Assembly (NCBI GenBank): GCA_001898385.1
Contig: MKTT01000144.1
Coordinates: forward strand, 1,064-39,664
Source: Planctomycetales bacterium 71-10
GTDB lineage: Bacteria > Planctomycetota > Planctomycetia > Isosphaerales > Isosphaeraceae
Direction: 5' to 3'
Length of the DNA: 38,601 bases
A model generated the notes under the pieces. It was not told the origin of the DNA and made no database searches. It worked only from the letters and a program-made list of their open reading frames with translations. The stretch's first letter is position 1. Each line of letters begins with the position of its first letter. The position numbers and the translations under genes are program-made. This document shows positions 7,818 through 15,367 of this stretch, piece after piece.

Positions 7818-8701
7818 CGCGACGCCTCGCGGAGCGAGCCGAGGATGGCGGCGGCCACGTCGACGCCCGTCGCGCCGGCCAGCGCCTTCCAGCCCGGGAC
7901 GGCATTGACCTCGATGAGCAGGCGGCGGCCCGTGTCCAGGTCCTCGATCAGGTCGACGCCCGCGAAGACGGCCCCGACGGCCTCGGCCGCCGCGACGGCC
8001 AGGCGTTCGGCGTCGGCGTCGGGCGTCCAGGATTCGGCCCGGCCGCCGATCGCGACGTTGGTCCGCCACTCGCCTTCCATCGCCGTGCGCCGCATCGCCG
8101 CCAGGACGCGGCCTTGCAGCACGAACAGCCGCAGGTCGTGGCCCGGATGCCGGATGGGCTTCTGAAGGTAGATGACCGACCCCAGCCGTTCGAGCGAGTG
8201 GAAGCATCGCCAGGCCAACTCGCGGTCGCCGACTCGCATCAGGCCGCGGCCCTCGGAGCCGAACAGCGGCTTGACGATGGCGTCGCCCCCCATCGCGTCG
8301 AACGCCGCCAGCGCCGAGGCCGCCGTCTGCCCCGTCCAGGTCTCGGGGAGGGGGAGCCCGCGGCGTTCCAGCAGCGCGAGCGTCAGGTACTTGTCCACCG
8401 CCGCCTCCACGGCCTTCGGCGGGTTCCAGACCGGCACGCCGACGGCCGTCAGCCGCTGGAGCGCGTCCATCCGAAACACCACCTGCTCCAGGCTCCCCGG
8501 CGGCATCATCCGCACCAGCACGCCGTCCATCGCGTCGAGTTCGACGCCCCCGGACGCGACCCCCCCTCGGCCGGGGCCGACCGTCGCCTCGACCTCCGCG
8601 AACGGCAAGGCGTGCAGGAGAACCCCGAGCCGCCCCGCCGCGCGCAGGAGGTCCTCGACGTGCCATCCGGTCCCGGACACCAGGGCTGCGAAGGTGGGCA
8701 T
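7814..8701 (-). CDS. RimK-type ATP-grasp glutamate ligase, MptN-like (H4MPT side chain)
   Basis: This 295-residue ATP-grasp enzyme of the RimK family has AIVKPLFGSEGRGLMRV (ATP-binding lysine and glycine-rich loop, middle of the protein), QKPIRHPGHDLRLFVL and the metal-binding IEVNAVPGWKAL near the C-terminus. In methanogens MptN adds an alpha-linked glutamate to the H4MPT side chain. RimK-like ligases are also standard members of bacterial H4MPT clusters. Context therefore favours a cofactor ligase over ribosomal protein modification, but the acceptor is inferred. The ATG at 8701 gives MPTFAALVSGTGWHVEDL, matching the family's start. It lies 8 bases after the stop of the TIR gene and overlaps the CitG-like gene at its 3' end. 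Confidence 0.85.
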   Translation of the reverse strand: MPTFAALVSGTGWHVEDLLRAAGRLGVLLHALPFAEVEATVGPGRGGVASGGVELDAMDGVLVRMMPPGSLEQVVFRMDALQRLTAVGVPVWNPPKAVEAAVDKYLTLALLERRGLPLPETWTGQTAASALAAFDAMGGDAIVKPLFGSEGRGLMRVGDRELAWRCFHSLERLGSVIYLQKPIRHPGHDLRLFVLQGRVLAAMRRTAMEGEWRTNVAIGGRAESWTPDADAERLAVAAAEAVGAVFAGVDLIEDLDTGRRLLIEVNAVPGWKALAGATGVDVAAAILGSLREASR

Positions 8702-8709
8702 GGGCGACG

Positions 8710-9321
8710 TCAGGAAGCTGAACGCCGGACCGCCCGTCGACGCGGGAGCTTGCCCTGCTTCCGCATTCGAAGGAGTTCGGACGTCAGGCGGTCGCCGTCG
8801 ACCCGACGGCCGGATCTTTCGGCGAAGGCGTCCGTGAGCGATTCGACCTCGGCCGGGTCGGCGATGAGTCGATCGACCGTCGCGGGCGCCTGGGCATAGA
8901 CTTCGGCGAGGACCTCGCGGTCGCGGTCGCTGAATTCCCGCACCTTCTTCTGGATGGCCAGCACGACGTCCGAGATCCGTTCCTTGGGGTAGAGCGCGAC
9001 CTTCTTCATCACCGCGCCGCCGTGGTCCGCGAGCGGGTCGGTGACGATCCCGTAGACCGGCTTGTTCGTCCCCCACGCCCCGCCCAACTCGACGGTCATC
9101 ATGGGCGTCAATCCCTCGGCGGACAGCACCAGTATCAGGGCTCGGCTTTCATACAGGGCGTCCCAGATCGCGTCGCCGACGTCGGAGCCGGCCGTCAGTT
9201 CGGCCGGGGTGAAGACCTCGAGGCCGCCTGCGCGACAGTGGGACGCGATCCGATCGGCGAGCGGCGCGTCTTCCAGGGCGTGAGAGATGAAGACGTCGAA
9301 GACCTTTTTGGATTTACCCAT
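8710..9321 (-). CDS. TIR-domain protein (second of a pair)
   Basis: This 203-residue protein has an N-terminal TIR domain (residues about 7-130). It starts with VFDVFISHALEDAPLADRI and carries TPMMTVELGGAWG, where the glutamate aligns with the catalytic glutamate of bacterial TIR NADases. About 70 mainly basic, helical residues follow with no recognised domain. TIR proteins in bacteria often cleave NAD+ or make signalling nucleotides in antiphage defence. Its start overlaps the stop of the upstream TIR gene by 8 bases, and it ends only 8 bases before the MptN-like ligase, so all are probably on one mRNA. The TIR fold is clear; enzymatic activity and role are not known from sequence. Confidence 0.88.
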   Translation of the reverse strand: MGKSKKVFDVFISHALEDAPLADRIASHCRAGGLEVFTPAELTAGSDVGDAIWDALYESRALILVLSAEGLTPMMTVELGGAWGTNKPVYGIVTDPLADHGGAVMKKVALYPKERISDVVLAIQKKVREFSDRDREVLAEVYAQAPATVDRLIADPAEVESLTDAFAERSGRRVDGDRLTSELLRMRKQGKLPRRRAVRRSAS

Positions 9322-9766
9322 GACGCCCTCGCACCCGTTGGGCCAGCTCTTCGAGGTAATCCCCTACGTCGTTCAACGAGAACGCCTTCTTGCTCTTGAG
9401 CATGTCCGGGATCTTCTCGACCGTCACGTGGCAAAGGATCGCGACGATCCGGAAGTTCTTGCGGCCTCCCCAGGCCGCGCCCACCTCGATCAAGACCCAG
9501 GGCCGGTCGTAAGACTCCGGCGTCAGGAGGACGACCAGCTCTTTCGACCGTTTGATCTCGGCCCGGAGCCGCTCCGGGATGTCGTCGCCGCCGTTGATGT
9601 CGCGATCGTCCCGGAACGTCGTCGCCCCGGCCTGCTCGATCTTCTCGCAGAGCATCGTGGCGAGCCATTTGTCCGCCGTCGCATGGCTGACGAAGACCTG
9701 ATGCGCCTTCCCAGGGCCCGAATCGCGGGCATCGGCCGACGTTGAGGACCGTCGCTTTCCCATCAT
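9314..9766 (-). CDS. TIR-domain protein (first of a pair)
   Basis: This 150-residue protein consists of a short basic N-terminal tail (about 20 residues) and one TIR domain. Its motifs are HQVFVSHATADKWLATML at the start, FRDDRDINGGDDI, and DRPWVLIEVGAAWG, whose tryptophan and following glutamate fit the WxxxE catalytic signature of TIR NADases. There is no second domain, so any sensor must be another protein. Two consecutive ATGs (9766 and 9763) give MMGK or MGK; I use the upper. A well-spaced promoter with an inverted repeat at its -10 lies just upstream. It overlaps the next TIR gene by 8 bases. Confidence 0.88.
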   Translation of the reverse strand: MMGKRRSSTSADARDSGPGKAHQVFVSHATADKWLATMLCEKIEQAGATTFRDDRDINGGDDIPERLRAEIKRSKELVVLLTPESYDRPWVLIEVGAAWGGRKNFRIVAILCHVTVEKIPDMLKSKKAFSLNDVGDYLEELAQRVRGRHG

Positions 9767-9784
9767 ACCCCGCGCGACAATAGC

Positions 9785-9805
9785 CGAGGATATTGGACAT
9801 CCTCG
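9785..9805 (-). promoter_or_regulatory. Possible operator: 7-bp perfect inverted repeat over the TIR promoter -10
   Basis: CGAGGAT at 9785-9791 and ATCCTCG at 9799-9805 form a perfect 7-bp inverted repeat with a 7-base centre. The repeat covers the predicted -10 of the TIR operon, which is where a repressor would block polymerase. A 10-bp palindrome TTGCATGCAA lies further upstream at 9822-9831. Both could be binding sites; no regulator gene is next to them. Confidence 0.35.
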
Positions 9806-9815
9806 TTCCGATCAA
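9787..9815 (-). promoter_or_regulatory. Predicted promoter for the TIR-TIR-mptN-citG-PTPS operon
   Basis: On the minus strand TTGATC (9815-9810) and TATCCT (9792-9787) are 17 bases apart, a good sigma-70-type pair. The first TIR start codon is 20 bases beyond the -10, so the leader would be only about 13-15 bases. It lies in the 93-base gap after mch and would give the TIR operon its own transcription. Confidence 0.5.
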
Positions 9816-9859
9816 GGATTGTTGCATGCAAGACGGTGCCTCGCAACGGGCGATCCCGC

Positions 9860-10810
9860 TCACTCCCAGAACGACCGCGCGACGATCTCCGGCCGGGGGG
9901 TGCCGAAGGCGTGGGAGCGGCCGGTTTCGAGGTTGTGGAAGGTCACCTCGGCCGGGCTGAAGAGGTGGGGGTCGACGGCGTAAAAGTCGTGGTTGTAGCG
10001 GGCGAAGATCGCGGCGAAGGGCTCGCCGAAGTCGGCGGAGGCGGACGAGGGAACCTTGGGGCCGATCTCGGCCAGGGAGTCGTCGTCGCCGGTGACGTGC
10101 AGGACGACCCGCGCGCCGTAGAGGATCGCGTCGTTCGTGCGACCGATCGCCGCCATGTCGTCCTTGGCGACCGGCGGCAGCGGGGCCGAGCCGTGGGCCG
10201 AGACGATCCGCGACAGGTCGAACTTCAGCTCCGCCAGCTTGTGAAGCGCCGTCTCGATCGACCGGGCCACGATCTGCACGCCGCCGGCCAGGCTGGCCGT
10301 GGGGGCGGCGAGGAGCGTGACGTTGAACGGCTCCACGCCGCACTCCTTCGCCACCTTCGCGAAGACCTCGGCGGGCGGGACCTTCTTGGTCTCCAGGACG
10401 CCGACGATCGTCTCCGACTCCTCCCGGTGGCCGATCGCGTCGAAGACCTCCTCCTTGCCCCGCGCCGCGCGCATGGGGCCGGATCCCATCGCGAAGAACT
10501 TCCCCTCGGAGAGCGCCCAGCCGGCGTACTGGCTGGCGAGGCACGCCTGCACCGGATGGTCGGTCCAGACCTGGACGAGCGGCGTCGCGCGGCCGTCGAC
10601 CTCGCCCATGGGCAGCGAGACGTCGGCGAGGCCGCCCAGGCAGACCCGCGCGAGGTCCAGCCCCGCGAGCAGGCCGCCGCGGGCCTTGACGCCGCAGTCG
10701 ACGAACAGGCCGCCGCCGTCGACCTCGCTCGCGGCGATCCGGCGCTCCTCCGCGGCGGCGGTCATCGCCTCGACGATCTTCGCGGCGCGGGCGTTGAGGA
10801 GGAGGGGCAT
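9860..10810 (-). CDS. mch: Methenyl-tetrahydromethanopterin cyclohydrolase
   Basis: Mch hydrolyses methenyl-H4MPT to 5-formyl-H4MPT in the cytoplasm, the step before the formyltransferase/hydrolase complex. The 316-residue length is normal for Mch. Recognisable parts include the N-terminal LNARAAKIVEAM, the glycine-rich DCGVKARGG, the long middle QYAGWALSEGKFFAMGSGP segment and the C-terminal FHNLETGRSHAFGTP. The start is the ATG at 10810 giving MPLLLNARA; the open frame continues far upstream, but that part is a shadow of other genes. It is the last gene of the fhc operon, 8 bases after fhcC, and 93 bases separate it from the TIR operon. Confidence 0.96.
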   Translation of the reverse strand: MPLLLNARAAKIVEAMTAAAEERRIAASEVDGGGLFVDCGVKARGGLLAGLDLARVCLGGLADVSLPMGEVDGRATPLVQVWTDHPVQACLASQYAGWALSEGKFFAMGSGPMRAARGKEEVFDAIGHREESETIVGVLETKKVPPAEVFAKVAKECGVEPFNVTLLAAPTASLAGGVQIVARSIETALHKLAELKFDLSRIVSAHGSAPLPPVAKDDMAAIGRTNDAILYGARVVLHVTGDDDSLAEIGPKVPSSASADFGEPFAAIFARYNHDFYAVDPHLFSPAEVTFHNLETGRSHAFGTPRPEIVARSFWE

Positions 10811-10818
10811 GGCGGACC

Positions 10819-11676
10819 TCAGGTGGGCGAGACGACTCTCAGGGCGGGTCGCGGCGAGGGCGCCAGGATCTCGCCCTGGCCTCCCCCCGCCAGGTCGCCA
10901 TTGTAGCGGTCGAATCGCGCCGAGGACACCTCCGAGGGGAGGACGAAGCCGTGCGAGGCCAGGAGGTCCTGATAGAGTTTCAGGTAGGGGAAGATGAAGC
11001 CCCCCGCGGGGGCGAAGGTCGGTGGCAGCAGGGCCGACGGGTCCCCGTCCAGGCCCGGCAGGACCAGCGTCCCGCGCTTCATGCCCACGCCCGGCGAGGC
11101 CCCGACCGCCCCGCAGGCGAAGATCGTCCCCGCGATCATCGCCCGGCCCAGCAGCGGGCCGACCGACCCGCGCACCGCGATCAGCCCGCGGCGCATCATC
11201 AGGCCGACGTCGGCCCCGGCGTCTCCGCCGACCAGGACGACCCCCTCTCGCATCCCGCGGCGGCTCCCCGGGAACGCCGCGGCCAGGCCGTCGCCCGCGG
11301 AGCCCCGGATCCGGAGCAGGCCGCCGGACATCTCGGCCCCGGCCCAGTCGCGGCACGAGCCGTCGAGGTCGGCGACGCCGCCCGACATCTCGGCCGCGAA
11401 CCGATGCCCGACGTCGCCGCGGACGATGAGCGTCCCGGACGACATCCCCCGGCCGATCGCCGACACGTCCGCCAGGTCCCCCTCGACGACCAGCCGGCCG
11501 TCGGCCGCGTCGCCCTCCACGTCGAACAGCTCGCCCAGCTCGGCCGTGCCGTCGCCGATGCGCAGGGGGATGCGGGCGGCGTCGGAGGACGGCCGCCCGC
11601 GGAAGGTCTCGGGCCGGATCGGCGAGCCGTCGACCGGCATCCCGGTCGACGCCCGCCGTCGGAGGGTCAGGCTCAT
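10819..11676 (-). CDS. fhcC: Formyltransferase/hydrolase complex subunit C (FwdC/FmdC-like)
   Basis: This 285-residue subunit of the formyltransferase/hydrolase (Fhc) complex is related to formylmethanofuran dehydrogenase subunit C. The centre is a beta-helix of repeated glycine turns: VSAIGRGMSSGTLIVRGDVGHRF, AEMSGGVADLDGS, AEMSGGLLRIRGSAGD, MMRRGLIAVRGSVG and AMIAGTIFACGAVG. This is the GXGXG-type repeat shared with the glutamate synthase alpha subunit C-terminus. A C-terminal extension contains FIFPYLKLYQDLLASHGF. The start ATG at 11676 lies 3 bases after the stop of the SPFH gene, and its stop is 8 bases before mch. The assignment rests on the repeat pattern plus the flanking fhc genes. 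Confidence 0.93.
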   Translation of the reverse strand: MSLTLRRRASTGMPVDGSPIRPETFRGRPSSDAARIPLRIGDGTAELGELFDVEGDAADGRLVVEGDLADVSAIGRGMSSGTLIVRGDVGHRFAAEMSGGVADLDGSCRDWAGAEMSGGLLRIRGSAGDGLAAAFPGSRRGMREGVVLVGGDAGADVGLMMRRGLIAVRGSVGPLLGRAMIAGTIFACGAVGASPGVGMKRGTLVLPGLDGDPSALLPPTFAPAGGFIFPYLKLYQDLLASHGFVLPSEVSSARFDRYNGDLAGGGQGEILAPSPRPALRVVSPT

Positions 11677-11679
11677 GGG

Positions 11680-12666
11680 TCAGGACTCGTGGTCGTGCCG
11701 CCTCGCCGACGGGTGGACGGCGTCGTTGTTCGCGTCCCTCCGCGGCCGGATGCGGGCCTCGTGGGTCACCAGGTCGGCCGAGATCATCGCGTCCCGCATC
11801 TGCGTCGACAGCTCGTTCAGGTTGCCGGGCGTGTGCGGGATCAGGATCGTGTTGCTGCGGGAGGTCGCCCCGATCTCCTTCAGCGTGTCGAAGTACTGGG
11901 TCATCAGCACCAGGTTCATGACGTCCTGGGCGCTGGTGCCGGGGACGGACTTCTGGAACTCGTCGACCGACTCGCGGAGGCCCTCGACGATCGCCCGCCG
12001 CTGGTCGGCGATGCCCTTGCCTTGCAGGGCCTTGCTCTGGGCCTCGGCCTCGGCCGCCTTGACCTTGAGGATGCGGTCGGCCTCGCCCTTCTCGGTGGCG
12101 GCGATCCGCAGGCGCTGGGCGGCGTTGATCTCGTTCATCGCCTCCTTCACCTTGCGGTCGGGCTCGATGTCGGTGACGAGCGCCTTCACGATGCCGTAGC
12201 CGAAGTCGTACATGACGTGCGACAGCTCGTTCTTCACGGCGTCGGCGATCTCGTCCTTCTTCTCGAACACGTCGTCGAGCTTCTGCGACGGCACCCGGGC
12301 CCGGACGACGTCGAAGATGAACGCCGACATCTGCATGTGAGGGTCCGAGAGCTTGTAGTAGGCGTCGTACACCTTGTCCGGCAGGACGACGTACTGGACC
12401 GAGACGACGACGTGGACGAAGACGTTGTCCTCGGTCTTGGTCTCGACCCGGACGTCGAGCTGCTGCACCCGGAGGTTGATCCGGCCGGCGACGGTCTCGA
12501 CGACCGGCAGCTTGAAGTTCAGCCCCGGCTGGCCGACCCTGGCGAACCGGCCGAACCGTTGCACGATGGCGGCCGTCTGCTGCTGCACCGTGAAGCACGG
12601 GCCGAAGATCATCACCAGGATGAACCCGAAGAACAGCAGGACGCCGACGCCGATCAGATACTCCAT
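11680..12666 (-). CDS. SPFH-domain (stomatin/prohibitin-type) membrane protein
   Basis: The 328-residue protein has one N-terminal membrane anchor (MEYLIGVGVLLFFGFILVMI) followed by an SPFH domain with VQQQTAAIVQRFGRFARVGQPGLNF and a long helical stretch rich in Ala, Glu, Lys and Gln (about 200-250). It resembles the HflK/stomatin-like scaffolds that form membrane microdomains. It lies between fhcD and fhcC on the same strand and only 3 bases before fhcC, which is unexpected for a C1 operon. A Shine-Dalgarno AAGGTGG is visible just before the ATG at 12666. The 146-base gap upstream might hold an extra promoter, but no convincing -35/-10 pair is visible. A NfeD-type partner is not in the window. 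Confidence 0.93.
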   Translation of the reverse strand: MEYLIGVGVLLFFGFILVMIFGPCFTVQQQTAAIVQRFGRFARVGQPGLNFKLPVVETVAGRINLRVQQLDVRVETKTEDNVFVHVVVSVQYVVLPDKVYDAYYKLSDPHMQMSAFIFDVVRARVPSQKLDDVFEKKDEIADAVKNELSHVMYDFGYGIVKALVTDIEPDRKVKEAMNEINAAQRLRIAATEKGEADRILKVKAAEAEAQSKALQGKGIADQRRAIVEGLRESVDEFQKSVPGTSAQDVMNLVLMTQYFDTLKEIGATSRSNTILIPHTPGNLNELSTQMRDAMISADLVTHEARIRPRRDANNDAVHPSARRHDHES

Positions 12667-12812
12667 GGGCCACCTTCTTTCGTCGCGGACGCGGTTCGGT
12701 CTCTCGCGGCGCGGGTCGACCTCGTCGTCCCTCCCGCCGTGGATACCGTAATCCAGGGCAGGCGTATATTCGACGGGCCGGCGGCTTTCTTGCGTCGATC
12801 CCGACGGTTTCG

Positions 12813-13709
12813 TCACGCTTTCAGCACGTCGTGCAGCCGGACGTGGTGCGGCCCCAGCTTGCCGCCGTAGTTGCCCGAGGTGATCGCCACGAGCCCCCGT
12901 TCCCCCCTGGCGGCGGCGCGGACGCCCTCCGCCGTGGCCCGCTCGACGGCCTCCAGGGTGAGGCCGTCGATGACGATCTCGTAGGCGCAACGGACGTCGG
13001 CCGGGAGGTCGGTCGGGACCGTCCCGCGGAGGCTCGGGGCGTAGGCGGTGTTGGTGCTGGCCCGCAGCTTCTTGTACTTACTCCCCACCTTCGACCCCGA
13101 TCGCGCGATGCCGCCGGGGAACGGGAGGATGACCCCCTCGATCGTCCGCATGACGGTGGCGGCCTCCTCGGCGGCCTCCAGGACGCCCGACGGGTCGGTC
13201 CCCATCAGGATGATGTTCCCCCCCGCGACCCCCTTGGTCGTGCCGAAGGTTTCCTCGCAGACGAACTCGCCGTCCATCACCGGGATTCGCCAGAATCGGC
13301 GGCCCGCGAGCCGCTTGGAAATCTGCCACCCGTCGCCGAAGTACCGCAGCCGGCCGCCGACGACGATGTCCTTCTCGCCGACCGGGAGGCCGTTGTAGCA
13401 GGCGGTCGTCGGGCAGGTCATGACGCACTGGCCGACGCGGTTGACGATCGCCTTCTCCAGCGCCTCGCGGCTGAAGGCGAAGGCCAGCACGCTGACGCCG
13501 GGGCGGCCGTCGGGCGTCTCCCTGTCGGACATCCGGCGCTCGACGGCGACCTCGGCGTCGCAGCCGATGACGCTGGTGGCGTAGCCGGAGATCGTCCGCC
13601 CGGCGATCTCGGCCCATCGGGTCGAATCGGCCGTGATGATCGCGCGGGCGGCGGTCATCGGGAACGCCTCGGCGAATGTGTCCACGATCGCCACGCCGTC
13701 GAGGATCAT
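12813..13709 (-). CDS. fhcD: Formylmethanofuran:H4MPT formyltransferase (Fhc subunit D)
   Basis: FhcD moves the formyl group from 5-formyl-H4MPT to the methanofuran-type carrier bound in the complex. The 298-residue length is typical for Ftr/FhcD. Conserved parts seen are DTFAEAFPM near the N-terminus, RVGQCVMTCPTTACYNGL, VCEETFGTTKGVAGGNIILMG and GSKVGSKYKKLRASTNTAY. The start ATG at 13709 (MILDGVAIVDTFAEAF) overlaps the fhcA stop (ATGA), so it is translated directly behind fhcA. After it comes a 146-base gap and then the SPFH gene. Confidence 0.96.
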   Translation of the reverse strand: MILDGVAIVDTFAEAFPMTAARAIITADSTRWAEIAGRTISGYATSVIGCDAEVAVERRMSDRETPDGRPGVSVLAFAFSREALEKAIVNRVGQCVMTCPTTACYNGLPVGEKDIVVGGRLRYFGDGWQISKRLAGRRFWRIPVMDGEFVCEETFGTTKGVAGGNIILMGTDPSGVLEAAEEAATVMRTIEGVILPFPGGIARSGSKVGSKYKKLRASTNTAYAPSLRGTVPTDLPADVRCAYEIVIDGLTLEAVERATAEGVRAAARGERGLVAITSGNYGGKLGPHHVRLHDVLKA

Positions 13710-15367
13710 GGCCGGGCCCCCGTCCGGACGCCGAGCGGCTCGGAGAGGTCTTCGAGCCCCAGGCCGAAGTTCGTCGGGTGGAACGACGCCGCCTCCCCCA
13801 GCCGGGCCGACAGCGCGGCGCGGGCGGCGGGGTCGACGTCCACCTCCGCGAACAGCGTCCGGCCGATCGGCGCGGCCCGCAGCTCGCCGTCGTCCACGAC
13901 GACCTCCCCCCCTTTCACGACCCATCGCGGCAGGGCGAACATCCGGCGGCGGTCGTCGTCCGGGGCGTAGATGGTGACGTCACCGTCGGCGCCGGGGCCC
14001 AGGTGGCCCTTGTGGGCGAGGCCCAGGATCCGCGCCGGGCCGGCCCGGGTGACGATGGCGATCTCGCTCAGCGTGTACTCCCGCGCCAGGTCCTTCAGGC
14101 CGGTGCGCTCGCGGGCCTTCTCGGGGAGGCGGGCCAGGGTCTCGTCGCGGAGGTTACGGTCCATCAGCAGAGCGATCACGTCGGGGTAGGTGCGGAACGA
14201 GGCCCCGTTGGGATGGTCGGTGGAGAGGGCCACGCGCCAGGGGTCGTCGACGCGGAGGAACCATTCCAGGCCCACGGCCCACTGGATCGCGTGGACGAAG
14301 TTGCGGTCCTGGTACTCGATCGGCGAGACCCCGCAGCCGTCCTCCTGCTCGACGTCGTGGTTGTACCACTTGCGGCCGGTGAGGTTGGCCAGGTAGTGCC
14401 CGGTGGGGCCGTCGGCCGTCATGCTCGTGGTGTCGCCGAACATCACCTGGCCGACGTCCACGCTGATCCCGGCGTGCGCGTTCACGAACTCGGCCAGCGG
14501 GCCGACCTGCGAGGAGAAGTCCGCCGGGGCGTCGGGCGAGCCGCCGTAGCTGTGGAACTGGATGTGGGCCATGTGGACGCGGCGGCCTTGAAGCGCCTTC
14601 ATCCCCTCCAGCGTCGCCTCCCAGTTCCCGGCGATCCCCAGGTTCAGCCCGTGGAAGTGGAGGGGGTGAGGCAGGCCGAGGGCGTCGACGGCCTCCGCCA
14701 GCGCGACGACGATCTCGCGCGGGCTGACGTCGAACCCGTCGACGCGGTCGTCCCAGCCGGCGATGCGCGCGCCGCCCTGCTTCCACTGCTCGACGCCGCC
14801 GGGGTTCACCGCCTTGACGCCGAAGCCCCGGGCCGAGTCCAGCAGCCAGGCCACCGTCCGCTCGACGGCCGCGCGGTCTTTCGACTTCACGGCCTCCATC
14901 ACGAGGTGGTTGTTCCCCATCAGGACGAGCATGGCCTTGTCGACGAGCGGCACGTCGCCGAATTCGGCGTGGGCCGCCCGAGCGCCCAGGGGCGGGATGG
15001 CGGCGTCGACGGCCGTGGTGTAGCCCAGCCCGCCGTACAGGTAGCCCGTCGAGAACGAGCTGGGGACGCTGCCGATCGTCCCCGAGCGGAAGTCCCGCCA
15101 GCGCCTCATCGCTCGGGCGTCGCCGCGGCGTTCCTCGGGCCGCATGATCCGCGCGGCGTTGACCTTGGAGCCGGCGATGTGCGAATGGACGTCGACCCCG
15201 CCGGGCATGACGACGTAGCCGCGGGCGTCGATGGTGCGGTCGGCGCGGGCGTCGGGGTCGGCCGGCGCGGGGACGACGCGGCCATCGCGGATCCAGACGT
15301 CCCCCTCGGAGTCCACGTCGTTCGCGGGGTCGACGATCCGGCCGCCCCGGATGAGCAGGGTGCTCAT
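13706..15367 (-). CDS. fhcA: Formyltransferase/hydrolase complex subunit A (amidohydrolase, zinc enzyme)
   Basis: FhcA is the hydrolytic subunit that releases formate from formyl-methanofuran; it is homologous to FwdA of formylmethanofuran dehydrogenase. The 553-residue sequence has the amidohydrolase metal motif DVHSH (His61, His63), a lysine in GVKAVNPGG (Lys185) at the place of the carboxylated lysine, further histidines in HPLHFHGLN and MAHIQFHSYGG, and an aspartate in STDHPNG. All metal positions expected for an active binuclear zinc site therefore appear to be present. The start ATG at 15367 overlaps the fhcB stop. Its own stop overlaps the fhcD start. The long open frame upstream of the ATG is a shadow of fhcB. 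Confidence 0.96.
   Translation of the reverse strand: MSTLLIRGGRIVDPANDVDSEGDVWIRDGRVVPAPADPDARADRTIDARGYVVMPGGVDVHSHIAGSKVNAARIMRPEERRGDARAMRRWRDFRSGTIGSVPSSFSTGYLYGGLGYTTAVDAAIPPLGARAAHAEFGDVPLVDKAMLVLMGNNHLVMEAVKSKDRAAVERTVAWLLDSARGFGVKAVNPGGVEQWKQGGARIAGWDDRVDGFDVSPREIVVALAEAVDALGLPHPLHFHGLNLGIAGNWEATLEGMKALQGRRVHMAHIQFHSYGGSPDAPADFSSQVGPLAEFVNAHAGISVDVGQVMFGDTTSMTADGPTGHYLANLTGRKWYNHDVEQEDGCGVSPIEYQDRNFVHAIQWAVGLEWFLRVDDPWRVALSTDHPNGASFRTYPDVIALLMDRNLRDETLARLPEKARERTGLKDLAREYTLSEIAIVTRAGPARILGLAHKGHLGPGADGDVTIYAPDDDRRRMFALPRWVVKGGEVVVDDGELRAAPIGRTLFAEVDVDPAARAALSARLGEAASFHPTNFGLGLEDLSEPLGVRTGARP

Noticed and set aside
7814..9321. Classifying the TIR pair as a known Thoeris defence system
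   Set aside because: No SIR2-like or SLOG-containing effector (ThsA) is next to it; the neighbours are cofactor genes and mch.
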